62,126 nt of DNA from the NCBI GenBank assembly GCA_033549345.1, contig JAWSUT010000018.1:1-62126 (forward strand). Direction: 5' to 3'. Shown here in pieces: positions 25,577-35,082 of this stretch (its first letter is position 1; every line of letters starts with the position of its first letter). The translations under genes and the position numbers were made by a program. Below the pieces are notes generated by a model that worked only from the letters and a program-made list of their open reading frames with translations, had not been told where the DNA came from and did not search any database. This DNA is from JAWSUT01 sp033549345 (lineage in GTDB: Bacteria > Bacillota > Dethiobacteria > Dethiobacterales > Dethiobacteraceae).

Positions 25577-26911
25577 ATGCCGAAGAGAAGAACAAACAGC
25601 AGCTGGCGGGTTTTCTATACCGCCATTTTGCTTGCAGCAGCCGGGTTTTTACTGGCGCAATACTCCCTGAGGCGTGAGACGCCGGTTTATCCCGCTTTGC
25701 CCAAGAGTGTGGATGTCATCGTACTGGGCAGCGGTTTAACCGGCGCCGCCGTCGTCCATGCTGCGTCTCAATGGGGAGTGGATGTTTTCTATATTGACCT
25801 TGGTGAGCCGGATGCCGGCGGGTTTCCCGCCTTCAGTCCGGCTTATTGGGCTGCCGAAACACAAGCACAAAAAGACGCTGACATTGAGTATTCTGCGGAA
25901 AATATGGCTCTCGACCTGTACAACCAGGGGGGAGAGGCAGGAAACATCTCGCTGATTCTCCGCTTCAGTGCAGAATCAGGGTCTCATCTCGCCTGGCTTG
26001 AGGAAGTCACTGACACAGAATTTACGATTTCGGAAGTGCCAAACGACAATCCGGGCCTGCATAGCCCCGCCGGGGCAGCGGCTGAGAATGTGGTGATGCC
26101 GGCACTCACTGCAGACCTAACGCGGCTGACAACCCGCTATTCACAAAGCGTGAAGCCGCAGCGCCTTCTGCTTGACGAAGACGGAATTTTTGGCATGACT
26201 GTCCAAAACGAATCCGGCGAACAGGAGGATATTTATACAAGATCCGTTGTCCTGGCCGATGGCGGCTACGCCTCCAGCCCGGACATGCTTGCGGAATATG
26301 CAGGAATTACCGATACAGTTTCCAGGCCTGAAGGCGGGCATAACGGATTGGGGTTACAGCTGGCTCTGGAGGCGGGCGCAAGTACACTGCACCTGAACCG
26401 TGCTTCGGTTATGCCGGTCTTCTTGCCGGAAGGGCGCCGGATTGACGAAACTACGCTTACGGAAGCCATCTTACTTGGGGCCGGGGGCGACCCTGTCCTG
26501 CCCGCAGACAGTCTTACAGAAACGATACGCGCTGCCGGCGGAAGACTTTTTATACTCTATGGAGACAATAATGCGCCGGAAAACAGCAATTTTACCCGCA
26601 TAGACAGTCTTGGGGCGCTGGCAGCGGGTCTGGGAATAGGCAGAGAAAAGGCAGAAGAAATGACAGCCGGCATTGACCCTCCTTATCATGTGGCGGTTGC
26701 CGGCCTGATTGCACTGACCCCAGGCGGACTGGTAGTGGATGAACAGTATCGTGTTATGCGTCAAGAAACCCCTATCCCCGGGTTATATGCGGCCGGAGAA
26801 ATCACCGCGGGCCTGCACGGCCAGGAGAGCATAGCGGCTCTTAGTTTCAGTGAGGGCGTCATCAGCGGACGAATCGCCGGAGGTGAGGCGGCCGGATGGG
26901 CGCGCCGGTAG
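25577..26911 (+). CDS. Membrane-anchored FAD flavoprotein, fumarate-reductase-like
   Basis: A 444-residue protein of the FAD-binding-2 (fumarate/urocanate reductase) superfamily. A signal anchor spans residues 11-29 (FYTAILLAAAGFLLAQ), so it is likely extracytoplasmic. FAD motifs are VDVIVLGSGLTGAAVV at 44-59, VLADGGYASSP near 223-233 and IPGLYAAGEITAGLHG near 398-413. The usual NRLGGN(A/S) motif after GxHG, carrying an active-site arginine, is replaced by QESIAALSF. It starts 12 bases after gyrA with AGGTGAG upstream. The substrate is unknown. Confidence 0.7.
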   Translation: MPKRRTNSSWRVFYTAILLAAAGFLLAQYSLRRETPVYPALPKSVDVIVLGSGLTGAAVVHAASQWGVDVFYIDLGEPDAGGFPAFSPAYWAAETQAQKDADIEYSAENMALDLYNQGGEAGNISLILRFSAESGSHLAWLEEVTDTEFTISEVPNDNPGLHSPAGAAAENVVMPALTADLTRLTTRYSQSVKPQRLLLDEDGIFGMTVQNESGEQEDIYTRSVVLADGGYASSPDMLAEYAGITDTVSRPEGGHNGLGLQLALEAGASTLHLNRASVMPVFLPEGRRIDETTLTEAILLGAGGDPVLPADSLTETIRAAGGRLFILYGDNNAPENSNFTRIDSLGALAAGLGIGREKAEEMTAGIDPPYHVAVAGLIALTPGGLVVDEQYRVMRQETPIPGLYAAGEITAGLHGQESIAALSFSEGVISGRIAGGEAAGWARR

Positions 26912-26954
26912 ATATAAAATATGGAATCAATTATTCAGCAGGCGAGATTTTTTA

Positions 26955-26983
26955 TTGAATCATAGAATAGATAGTGATATAGT
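26955..26983 (+). promoter_or_regulatory. Promoter of the carboxyltransferase gene
   Basis: TTGAAT, a 17-base spacer and TATAGT lie about 110 bases before the 27094 start. The leader between (26990-27093) holds only a weak CCCCG/CGGGG hairpin and no riboswitch that I recognise. Confidence 0.5.
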
Positions 26984-27093
26984 TGATTACAGACACAGTT
27001 TTTAACAGTAACCCCGACTATTAGGAAAAGCGGGGCAGCGCAAAAGATTTTCCGCCAGGGTTTGATAAACAAATCATGTGAGGAGGAAAGGCA

Positions 27094-28587
27094 ATGACTG
27101 AAAAAAAAGCAGTTAAAATTACAGATACGTCATTTCGCGATGCCCATCAGTCTTTGATGGCTACCCGCATGAAAACAGAACATATGCTGGGAATTGCGGA
27201 ACTGATGGACAGCATCGGCTTCCATTCGATGGAAGTGTGGGGAGGCGCCACATTTGACAGTTGTATGCGCTTTCTTGATGAAGACCCCTGGGAAAGGCTG
27301 CGCAAACTGCGGAGCGCTATTAAAACAACAAAACTGCAGATGCTGCTGCGTGGACAGAACCTGGTGGGATACCGCCATTACGCAGATGACGTTGTGGAAG
27401 CTTTTGTAAAAAAAGCTGTGGCCAACGGCATTGACATAATACGCATCTTTGACGCCCTGAATGATAAGCGCAACATGGCCAAGGCGATGGAGATGACCAA
27501 AAAGGAAGGCGCACATGCCCAGGCCACACTGTCTTACACTTTATCACCGGTCCATGACCTGAACTATTTCGTCAGAATGGCAAACGAACTTGTGGAAATG
27601 GGTGCAGACTCCATTGCGATCAAAGATATGGCGGGGCTGATTTCACCCTATGATGCATATGAGCTTGTTACCCGTCTGAAAACAGTTAGTGTGCCCATTC
27701 AGCTGCACTGCCACTATACAAGCGGGATGGCATCCATGGCATATCTTAAAGCGATTGAAGCCGGAGTGGACATTGTGGATACAGCCTGCTCACCTTTGGC
27801 ACTGGGAACATCGCAGCCGCCTACAGAGAGTATTGTAGCAACTCTGCAGGGAACTGCCTATGATACAGGTCTGGACTTGGGACTTCTGTCCCAGGCCAGT
27901 GAGTTTTTCAAGGAAATCCGTAAAAATTACTATATTCCTCTGGATATTGCACTGGGTGTGGATACCAATGTATTAAACTATCAGATCCCGGGCGGGATGA
28001 TTTCCAACCTGGCCTCCCAGTTGGCACAGCAAAAAGCCGGCCACCTGCTGCCGGAGGTTCTGCAGGAAGTTCCCCGGGTGCGGGAAGATTTGGGCTATCC
28101 ACCGCTGGTAACACCCACATCACAGATTGTTGGCAGTCAGGCTGTGGTTAATGTCCTCTTAGGCGAGCGGTATAAAATGATCTCCACAGAGGTAAAAAAT
28201 TATGTTCGCGGCCTCTATGGCCGGCCGCCGGCACCGCTTAGCCAGGATTTACAACAGAAAGTTCTGGGTGACGGCGAGCCCATCAGCGGCCGACCAGCCG
28301 ACCAACTGGAACCGCAAATGGAAGCAGCCACCAGGGAAATCGGTGAACTGGCACAAAGTGAAGAAGACGTCATCTCATACGCTATTTTCCCGCAGGTTGC
28401 AGAGGCATTTTTCAAGCGGCGCAGCGGACTGGAGCCGCCGATTTGCGAATCAGATAAATGTGGTTTTCCTCCCGAGAAAAAGGAGAAAACAACAGTAAAA
28501 AAAGAGAAAGACCTGCAGCAGCTCTATCTGGTAGACGAGGAACTGCTGTTTAACGAAACAGGAATTCTGGCGTATCCGGTTGCATAG
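27094..28587 (+). CDS. Carboxyltransferase subunit (pyruvate carboxylase B / oxaloacetate decarboxylase alpha)
   Basis: A 497-residue HMGL-fold carboxyltransferase. DTSFRDAHQSLMATRM is at residues 11-26, IIRIFDALND near 116-125, and SIAIKDMAGLISP near 171-183 includes the carbamylated lysine. It moves carboxylate between pyruvate and biotin. The protein ends after a lysine/glutamate-rich segment (KKEKTTVKKEKDLQQLY) with no biotin-attachment MKM motif, so a separate biotinyl protein is needed; none lies adjacent. Which reaction direction applies cannot be told from this gene alone. Confidence 0.85.
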   Translation: MTEKKAVKITDTSFRDAHQSLMATRMKTEHMLGIAELMDSIGFHSMEVWGGATFDSCMRFLDEDPWERLRKLRSAIKTTKLQMLLRGQNLVGYRHYADDVVEAFVKKAVANGIDIIRIFDALNDKRNMAKAMEMTKKEGAHAQATLSYTLSPVHDLNYFVRMANELVEMGADSIAIKDMAGLISPYDAYELVTRLKTVSVPIQLHCHYTSGMASMAYLKAIEAGVDIVDTACSPLALGTSQPPTESIVATLQGTAYDTGLDLGLLSQASEFFKEIRKNYYIPLDIALGVDTNVLNYQIPGGMISNLASQLAQQKAGHLLPEVLQEVPRVREDLGYPPLVTPTSQIVGSQAVVNVLLGERYKMISTEVKNYVRGLYGRPPAPLSQDLQQKVLGDGEPISGRPADQLEPQMEAATREIGELAQSEEDVISYAIFPQVAEAFFKRRSGLEPPICESDKCGFPPEKKEKTTVKKEKDLQQLYLVDEELLFNETGILAYPVA

Positions 28588-28641
28588 CATAAATTTACTT
28601 TCAGCGCGAAAACTAGAGTGAGCGTTGAAAGGAGGTGCGGC

Positions 28642-28872
28642 ATGCATTCTGTTGATCTTTACACGGTCCACGGATGTATATATTGCCTGCGCGTGAAAGA
28701 ATATCTTTCCGAAAAAAAGGTAGATTTTACTGAATATAACGTTGAAGATGATTCTGAAGCCCGGGAGCGGATGGTAGACCTCTCAGGGCACACCACAATT
28801 CCAACGATTGTAGTGGATGAAGACGTTGTTGTGGGGTATGACCCCAAAAGGCTGGCAAAACTGCTGGAATAA
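28642..28872 (+). CDS. Glutaredoxin-like protein
   Basis: A 76-residue thioredoxin-fold protein with the CxxC active site in VHGCIYCLRVKEYL (C12, C15), the cis-proline TIPTIVV and GYDPKRLAKLLE at the end. It is of the glutaredoxin/NrdH-like small class and probably reduces protein disulfides. I chose the ATG at 28642 with AAAGGAGGTG upstream rather than GTG 24 bases before it. Confidence 0.88.
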   Translation: MHSVDLYTVHGCIYCLRVKEYLSEKKVDFTEYNVEDDSEARERMVDLSGHTTIPTIVVDEDVVVGYDPKRLAKLLE

Positions 28873-28893
28873 ATCACATGATTATTACTATCG

Positions 28894-28920
28894 GGCCGGC
28901 CTTTGCCGGCCATATTTTTT
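28894..28920 (+). terminator. Terminator after the glutaredoxin gene
   Basis: GGCCGGC / GCCGGCC with a four-base loop (28894-28911) is followed by a T-rich run (28915-28920). It ends just before the T-box promoter. Confidence 0.85.
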
Positions 28921-28923
28921 CCA

Positions 28924-28952
28924 TTGACAACACAGGTTGACTCCGCTATAAT
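28924..28952 (+). promoter_or_regulatory. Sigma-A promoter of the T-box/ilv-leu operon
   Basis: TTGACA at 28924-28929, a 17-base spacer and TATAAT at 28947-28952 are exact consensus elements. Transcription would begin near 28960, just before the T-box leader. Confidence 0.9.
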
Positions 28953-28984
28953 TAAAAGAAATTTTTTAACATTGATGATCGTCA

Positions 28985-29231
28985 AAAGCAATGACGGGGA
29001 GAGTATTCCAAGTTTGCTTTACAGAGAGCCGGTGGTTGCTGTAAACCGGTATCAGACTGGGAAGAATGTCACCCCGAAGCTGCCGCCCCAACGCCTGCGG
29101 GTCAGTAGGAGCGGCCGGAACCTGTCCGTTATCAGCAGGGTAACCTAAGTCCGGCTATGCCGGAGAATAAGGGTGGTACCGCGGAGGAAATCCTTTCGCC
29201 CCTTAGTTTTTGAGGGGTGAAAGGTTTTTTT
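28985..29231 (+). promoter_or_regulatory. T-box riboswitch of the ilv-leu operon
   Basis: A tRNA-sensing leader. Stem I contains GAGAGTA (28999-29005) and the AGAGAGCCGGTGG distal motif. The T-box AGGGTGGTACCGCGG is at 29170-29184. The terminator 29192-29231 (CCTTTC-CCCC ... GGGG-GAAAGG then seven T) is the off state. Pairing GGGG/CCCC and TTCC/GGAA around the specifier loop suggests codon GTC (29068-29070, valine); ATC at 29051-29053 is the weaker alternative. Uncharged tRNA should let transcription continue into ilvE. Confidence 0.92.
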
Positions 29232-29270
29232 ATAGTCAAGGAAATTATATGTCGGAGGAGGCAGACATTC

Positions 29271-30149
29271 ATGAGCAGAATCATTTATGTAAACGGGTCT
29301 TTCATCCCTGAAGAGGAAGCAAAGATTTCAGTTTTTGACCATGGGTTTTTATACGGGGATGGTGTTTTTGAGGGGATTCGCGCTTACCGGGGGAGAGTGT
29401 TCAAATTTGATGAACATCTGGCTCGGTTGTATGAATCGGCCAAATCCATTATGCTTGATATTCCCGAGCCGTATGAAGTAATGAAAGAAGCAACGCTGGA
29501 GACAATTCGCAAAAACGGCCTGGAAGATGCCTATATCCGGATTGTGGTGTCCCGCGGCACCGGGGACTTGGGACTGGACCCGCGCAAATGCCCGAAAGCA
29601 ACGACTGTAATCATTGCCAGCTCCATCGTGCTTTTCCCGCCGGAACTTTACGAAAAAGGTCTTTCCGTAATTACTGTTGCCACCAGGAGAAATGTCCCCG
29701 ATGCACTTGACCCGCAAATTAAATCACTGAATTACCTGAACAATATCCTGGTTAAAATTGAAGCCAACCGGGCCGGCGTTCTTGAAGCCATCATGTTAAA
29801 CGCCCAGGGCTATGTGGCCGAGGGTACGGGAGACAATATTTTTATTGTGAAGAAGGGCCGGATTTTCACACCGCCCACCTATGTCGGTGCCTTAAACGGG
29901 ATTACGCGCCAGGTAATTATTGATCTGGCAGAAGAAGAAGGCTATACATTGGCGGAACGCCCCTTTACACGGCATGACCTGTATGTGGCGGATGAATGTT
30001 TCCTGACCGGTACCGCAGCCGAAGTTATCCCTGTGATTGAAGTGGATGGGCGGTCCATCGGCACCGGTGAACCGGGAGAGGTGACCCGTAATCTCGTCCG
30101 GCGCTTCCGTGCACTGACAGGCACCACGGGAACCAAGATTAATTCATAG
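29271..30149 (+). CDS. ilvE: Branched-chain amino acid aminotransferase
   Basis: A 292-residue PLP enzyme of fold type IV. It transaminates the keto acids of valine, leucine and isoleucine with glutamate. The PLP lysine is in QIKSLNYLNNIL near residue 159. VFDHGFLYGDGVFEGIRAY (about 20-38) and AEGTGDNIFIVK are conserved. The ATG at 29271 has CGGAGGAGG upstream; an earlier ATG at 29217 lies in the terminator. First gene of the T-box operon. Confidence 0.94.
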   Translation: MSRIIYVNGSFIPEEEAKISVFDHGFLYGDGVFEGIRAYRGRVFKFDEHLARLYESAKSIMLDIPEPYEVMKEATLETIRKNGLEDAYIRIVVSRGTGDLGLDPRKCPKATTVIIASSIVLFPPELYEKGLSVITVATRRNVPDALDPQIKSLNYLNNILVKIEANRAGVLEAIMLNAQGYVAEGTGDNIFIVKKGRIFTPPTYVGALNGITRQVIIDLAEEEGYTLAERPFTRHDLYVADECFLTGTAAEVIPVIEVDGRSIGTGEPGEVTRNLVRRFRALTGTTGTKINS

Positions 30150-30197
30150 TTTTTTTTGCAAAAAGAGCAGACAGAGGAAAATTACAGGAGGAAAGCC

Positions 30198-31871
30198 ATG
30201 CGAAGCGACAAGATGAAAAAGGGTCTGGAACGTGCACCCCACCGTTCACTGTTATATGCGATGGGGTGGGTTGAAGAAGAAATGGAACGGCCGCTCATCG
30301 GCATTGTCAATGCCGCCAGTGACTACGTGCCGGGACATAAGCATCTGCACCAAATTGCCGCTGCCGCCAAAGAAGGTGTCCGCCTTGCCGGCGGAACACC
30401 GATGGAGTTCTTTACGATTGGCGTGTGTGACGGGTTGGCCATGAATCATAAAGGGATGCACTATTCTCTGGCCAGCAGGGAACTGATTGCCGATTCCATT
30501 GAAATCATGGCACAGGCACATCCTCTTGACGGACTGGTATTTATCCCGAACTGCGATAAAATTGTGCCGGGTATGCTGATGGCTGCGGCCAGACTTAATT
30601 TACCCGCTGTTTTTGTCAGCGGCGGGCCGATGATGGCCGGACGTCACCAGGGGCAGGCCGTTGACCTGGCAAATGTTTTTGAAGCTGTGGGCCGCGTAAG
30701 AGCAGGGCAGATGTCTGAAGCAGAACTGGCACAACTCGAAGAGAACGCCTGCCCCGGCTGCGGTTCCTGCGCCGGCATGTTTACAGCAAATTCCATGAAC
30801 TGCATCACTGAAGCTCTTGGCATGGGGCTGCCGGGCAATGGTACGGTACCAGCCGTCTCTGCCGCCCGGGTCCGTCTGGCCAAAAAAGCCGGTATTCGGG
30901 TGATGGATGCAGTTAAACAGGATCTGACGCCAGACAAAATAATGACAGCCAAAGCATTTGAAAATGCTCTGGCAGCGGATATGGCACTGGGTTGTTCCAC
31001 AAACACCGTTCTTCATCTGCCGGCCATAGCCCATGAGGCGGGGGTCGGACTGGATTTGGACCTGATTGATGACATTAGCCGGCGTACACCGCAGCTGTGT
31101 AAGCTCTCCCCGGCAGGAGAGAGCCATATAGAAGACCTGGCCGCAGCCGGCGGCATCCAGGCGGTGATGAAAAGGCTCGCCCAGCGCAGCCTGATTCATG
31201 AAGAATGCCTTTCAGTCAGCGGCAGGACCGTTGGAGAGCTTCTGGAGTCTGCAGCTGTCCTTGACGACGAGATTATCCGTGACTTTAACAACCCATACAG
31301 TGAAAGCGGCGGCATTGCTGTTCTCCGGGGAAATCTTGCCCCTGACGGCGCCGTGGTCAAGCAGGGAGCCGTCTCGGCGGCAATGATGAAAAAAACAGGC
31401 CCGGCCCGTGTCTTTGAAAGTGAAGAAACGGCAGTGGAAGCAATTTTAGGCGGTAAAATTAATCCCGGTGAAGTGATTGTCATCCGCTACGAAGGGCCAA
31501 AAGGCGGCCCGGGCATGCGGGAAATGCTGGCACCCACATCGGCCGTGGCCGGTATGGGCCTGGACGGGGATGTAGCCCTGATTACCGACGGCCGTTTTTC
31601 CGGCGCTACCCGCGGAGCATCCATCGGCCACGTATCTCCCGAAGCCATGGAGCGCGGCCCCATTGCCGCGGTGCGCGAGGGCGATTTAATCACCATTGAC
31701 ATTCCCGGCCGCAGGCTGGAAATCAATGTTGACGATGCAGAACTGGCAAAGCGCCTGGCAGCGTTGGAGCTGCCCCCGCCTAAAATCACAAAAGGTTATC
31801 TTGCACGGTATGCCAGTCTGGTCACATCGGCAAATACAGGTGCCATTTTTAAAGAGGTGGAAACAACATGA
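30198..31871 (+). CDS. ilvD: Dihydroxy-acid dehydratase
   Basis: A 557-residue Fe-S enzyme that converts dihydroxy acids to 2-keto acids in valine/isoleucine synthesis. Cluster cysteines are visible in FIPNCDKIVPGM (about 117-128) and CPGCGSCAGMFTANSMNC (about 190-207). FSGATRG near 467 is also conserved. The ATG at 30198 has CAGGAGGAAAG upstream. It overlaps ilvB by four bases. Confidence 0.96.
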   Translation: MRSDKMKKGLERAPHRSLLYAMGWVEEEMERPLIGIVNAASDYVPGHKHLHQIAAAAKEGVRLAGGTPMEFFTIGVCDGLAMNHKGMHYSLASRELIADSIEIMAQAHPLDGLVFIPNCDKIVPGMLMAAARLNLPAVFVSGGPMMAGRHQGQAVDLANVFEAVGRVRAGQMSEAELAQLEENACPGCGSCAGMFTANSMNCITEALGMGLPGNGTVPAVSAARVRLAKKAGIRVMDAVKQDLTPDKIMTAKAFENALAADMALGCSTNTVLHLPAIAHEAGVGLDLDLIDDISRRTPQLCKLSPAGESHIEDLAAAGGIQAVMKRLAQRSLIHEECLSVSGRTVGELLESAAVLDDEIIRDFNNPYSESGGIAVLRGNLAPDGAVVKQGAVSAAMMKKTGPARVFESEETAVEAILGGKINPGEVIVIRYEGPKGGPGMREMLAPTSAVAGMGLDGDVALITDGRFSGATRGASIGHVSPEAMERGPIAAVREGDLITIDIPGRRLEINVDDAELAKRLAALELPPPKITKGYLARYASLVTSANTGAIFKEVETT

Positions 31872-33544
31872 AGATAAACGGAGCACAGATGATTATTGAA
31901 GCGCTGAAACGGGAAAATGTCGATATTGTGTTCGGCTATCCCGGCGGCGCCGTGTTAAATCTTTATGACGCGATCTTTGATGCTGAGATTCGCCATATCA
32001 TGACCAGGCATGAGCAGGGGGCGGTCCATGCCGCCGACGGCTATGCCCGGGCAACCGGCCGGCCGGGGGTGGTTTTTGCCACCTCGGGCCCCGGTGCCAC
32101 AAACCTGGTGACAGGCATTGCCACGGCCTATATGGATTCTGTACCGATGGTGGTGTTCACCGGACAGGTAGCCACCCCGCTAATCGGTACGGACGCCTTC
32201 CAGGAGGCAGATATTTTCGGTATCACCCTGCCGGTGACAAAGCATAACTATCTTGTCACCGATATTGCTGAACTGCCCCGGATTATTAAGGAAGCATTCT
32301 ATCTGGCCACCACGGGCCGCTGCGGCCCGGTGTTGATTGATATGCCCAAAGACATTCAGGCCACGATTGGCGATTTCCGTTATCCAAACACAGTCCATAT
32401 CGCAGGCTACAATCCCACATATGAAGGTCATCCCGGCCAGATCACACGTGCGGTGAAAGCCATCGCCCGGGCGAAGAAACCAATTATTTACAGCGGAGGC
32501 GGAGTTGTTAACTCCGGCGCTCATGAAGAACTGATGGAACTGGCCGAGCGGACCGAGATTCCTGTGACAACTACGTTGATGGGGCTTTCCGCCTTTCCCG
32601 GCGGGCACAGGCTGGCATTGGGCATGCCGGGCATGCACGGCACCTACTGGGCCAATATGGCCATGCACGAAGCGGATTTGATTATTGCCATCGGCGCCCG
32701 CTTTGATGACCGTGTCACAGGCAAAGTCAGCCGCTTTGCCCAGCATGCCAAAGTGATTCATATTGATATTGATCCTGCTGAAATAGGCAAAAATGTCGAT
32801 GTGGATATCCCGGTTGTGGGCGATGTACGCCTTGTCCTCACAGAACTGCTGAAAAAAGTGGAGCCGAACCAACACGGAGAGTGGCTGGCACGGATTGATG
32901 AACACAGAACCTGTGCTCCTCTCTGCTATGACCAGGATCCGGCAGGGGAAATCTGCCCGCAATATGTTATTGAACAAATTCATGAACAAACCGACGGGAA
33001 GGCACTGATAGCGACGGAAGTGGGCCAGCACCAGATGTGGACCGCCCAGTATTATCGCTTTAAACGGCCCCGTTCTCTTGCTTCATCCGGCGGACTGGGC
33101 ACGATGGGCTACGGCTTCCCGGCGTCCATCGGCATGCAGGCGGGCCGTCCCGAAGAGATGGTTTTCTGTATTGCGGGAGACGGCAGTTTTCAGATGAATT
33201 CCCAGGAGCTGGCTACGGTTGTAGCGTATAATCTTCCGGTTAAGATTGCCATTATCAACAACCACTATCTAGGCATGGTCCGGCAGTGGCAGCAGATGTT
33301 TTTCAAACGACGTTACTCCTCGGTGGATATTGCAAAAGGCCCTGATTTTGTCAAGTTGGCCGAAGCGTACGGCGCGGTGGGGCTGCGCGTAGATAAACCG
33401 GCAGACGTGGCGCCTGCACTGCAAAAGGCGATGGCAACGCCCGGGCCTGTGGTGATTGATTTCCGGGTCAAAACGGAAGAGAATGTCTTTCCCATGGTCC
33501 CGCCCAACAGTCCGATCTGCGAAATGATCAGGGGGGAAGAGTAA
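31868..33544 (+). CDS. ilvB: Acetolactate synthase large subunit
   Basis: A 558-residue TPP enzyme. The catalytic glutamate region TRHEQGAVHAADGYARATG is near residues 40-58, the FAD region is central, and the TPP motif GDGSFQMNSQELATVVAYNLPVKIAIINN spans about 438-466. It condenses two pyruvates, or pyruvate with 2-ketobutyrate. Start overlaps ilvD (ATGA) and the stop overlaps ilvN (TAATG). Confidence 0.96.
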   Translation: MKINGAQMIIEALKRENVDIVFGYPGGAVLNLYDAIFDAEIRHIMTRHEQGAVHAADGYARATGRPGVVFATSGPGATNLVTGIATAYMDSVPMVVFTGQVATPLIGTDAFQEADIFGITLPVTKHNYLVTDIAELPRIIKEAFYLATTGRCGPVLIDMPKDIQATIGDFRYPNTVHIAGYNPTYEGHPGQITRAVKAIARAKKPIIYSGGGVVNSGAHEELMELAERTEIPVTTTLMGLSAFPGGHRLALGMPGMHGTYWANMAMHEADLIIAIGARFDDRVTGKVSRFAQHAKVIHIDIDPAEIGKNVDVDIPVVGDVRLVLTELLKKVEPNQHGEWLARIDEHRTCAPLCYDQDPAGEICPQYVIEQIHEQTDGKALIATEVGQHQMWTAQYYRFKRPRSLASSGGLGTMGYGFPASIGMQAGRPEEMVFCIAGDGSFQMNSQELATVVAYNLPVKIAIINNHYLGMVRQWQQMFFKRRYSSVDIAKGPDFVKLAEAYGAVGLRVDKPADVAPALQKAMATPGPVVIDFRVKTEENVFPMVPPNSPICEMIRGEE

Positions 33545-34068
33545 TGAAACATATTCTGGCGGTTCTTGTGGAAAATAAACCGGGGGTTTTGGTGCGTGTA
33601 GCGGGGCTGTTTGCCCGGCGGGGTTTCAATATTGAGAGCCTGGCGGTGGGCAAAACACGCGACCCCGTTATTTCCCGGATGACCATTGAACTCGATGCTG
33701 ACGACAAGACGCTTGAACAGGTAATTAAGCAGTTGAACAAACTGGTGAATGTAATCAAAATATCCAATCTGACACGGGAGCCTGCGGTAAACAGGGAGCT
33801 TGTGATGATTAAAGTCAGGGCGGAAGCAAAAAACCGTTCTGAAATTCAGCAGGTTGTGGAAACATTCCGGGCAAAAATTGTGGATGTTTCCCTGGACACA
33901 TTGATTATCGAAGTAACCGGCAACGAAGAAAAGCTGGAAGCGATACAACTTTTATTGTCACATTACGGCATTCTCGAAATTGTCCGCACAGGGAAAATTG
34001 CCCTCCTGCGTGGCAGCAAAACAACCAAAAATGGGGAGGTAAAAGAAAATGGCAAAAATGTATTATGA
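33544..34068 (+). CDS. ilvN: Acetolactate synthase regulatory subunit
   Basis: A 174-residue regulatory subunit with an N-terminal ACT domain (ILAVLVENKPGVLVRVAGLFARRGFNI, residues 4-30) and the usual C-terminal domain. It confers valine feedback control on IlvB. The last residues (KTTKNGEVKENGKNVL) run into ilvC; the genes overlap by 20 bases. Confidence 0.94.
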   Translation: MKHILAVLVENKPGVLVRVAGLFARRGFNIESLAVGKTRDPVISRMTIELDADDKTLEQVIKQLNKLVNVIKISNLTREPAVNRELVMIKVRAEAKNRSEIQQVVETFRAKIVDVSLDTLIIEVTGNEEKLEAIQLLLSHYGILEIVRTGKIALLRGSKTTKNGEVKENGKNVL

Positions 34069-35053
34069 CAATGATGCGGACCTGACGCTTCTGGCAGGCC
34101 GGACTGTGGCCGTGATGGGATACGGCAGCCAGGGACATGCTCAGTCACAAAACCTAAAAGAGTCCGGAATTGATGTGGTGGTCGGCCTGCGTAAAGGCAG
34201 CCGCCGTTGGGCAGAAGCGGAAGCTGCCGGCCTGAAGGTGATGACTGTGGCGGAAGCGGCACAGGCGGCCAGTGTCATTCAGATTCTCCTGCCGGATGAA
34301 ACACAGCGCCAAGTCTATGAAGAGGATATCAAACCCTACCTGAACGATGGCGATGCACTGGTCTTTTCCCATGGTTTTAACGTGCACTTCCAGCAAATTG
34401 TTCCGCCGGTCAATGTGGATGTTTTCATGGTTGCGCCAAAGAGTCCCGGCCATCTTGTCCGCCGTACATACACGGAGGGAGCAGGGGTCCCGGGTCTGTT
34501 GGCCGTATATCAGGACTACAGCGGTAAAGCACATGCACTGGGACTGGCCTATGCCAGAGGAATCGGCTGCACAAGAGCCGGTGTCATTGAAACTACATTT
34601 AAAGAAGAGACCGAAACAGACCTGTTTGGCGAGCAGGCTGTCTTATGCGGCGGTGTATCCGAGCTGATCAAAGCAGGATTTGATACGTTGGTTGATGCCG
34701 GGTACCAGCCGGAAATTGCTTACTTTGAGTGCTTGCATGAGCTTAAGCTGATTATCGACCTGATTTACCAGGGCGGCCTCTCTTATATGCGCTACTCGGT
34801 ATCAGATACTGCACAGTACGGCGACTTTGTCTGCGGCAAGCGAATCATCAATGAGGACACACGTAAAGAGATGCAGAAGATCCTCAAAGAAGTACAAAAC
34901 GGAGTGTTCGCCCGCAACTGGATTCTGGAAAACCAGGCCAACCGCCCGTACTTCAAGGCCACAAACCGGCTTGAAGTGGATCATCCCATTGAAAAGGTCG
35001 GTAAAGAACTGCGCAGAATGATGTCCTGGATTGACGCAAAAGAAGACTTTTAA
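34049..35053 (+). CDS. ilvC: Ketol-acid reductoisomerase
   Basis: A 334-residue class I KARI. The nucleotide-binding GYGSQGHAQSQNL is near residues 25-37 and the knot domain has EETETDLFGEQAVLCGG near 190-206. The loop residues RKGSRR after VVVGL suggest NADPH preference. It isomerises and reduces acetolactate. The ATG at 34049 lies six bases after GGGGAGGT; a second ATG at 34058 is possible. Confidence 0.95.
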   Translation: MAKMYYDNDADLTLLAGRTVAVMGYGSQGHAQSQNLKESGIDVVVGLRKGSRRWAEAEAAGLKVMTVAEAAQAASVIQILLPDETQRQVYEEDIKPYLNDGDALVFSHGFNVHFQQIVPPVNVDVFMVAPKSPGHLVRRTYTEGAGVPGLLAVYQDYSGKAHALGLAYARGIGCTRAGVIETTFKEETETDLFGEQAVLCGGVSELIKAGFDTLVDAGYQPEIAYFECLHELKLIIDLIYQGGLSYMRYSVSDTAQYGDFVCGKRIINEDTRKEMQKILKEVQNGVFARNWILENQANRPYFKATNRLEVDHPIEKVGKELRRMMSWIDAKEDF

Positions 35054-35082
35054 CAAACTCAAAGTAAGGGTGGAGAATAACC

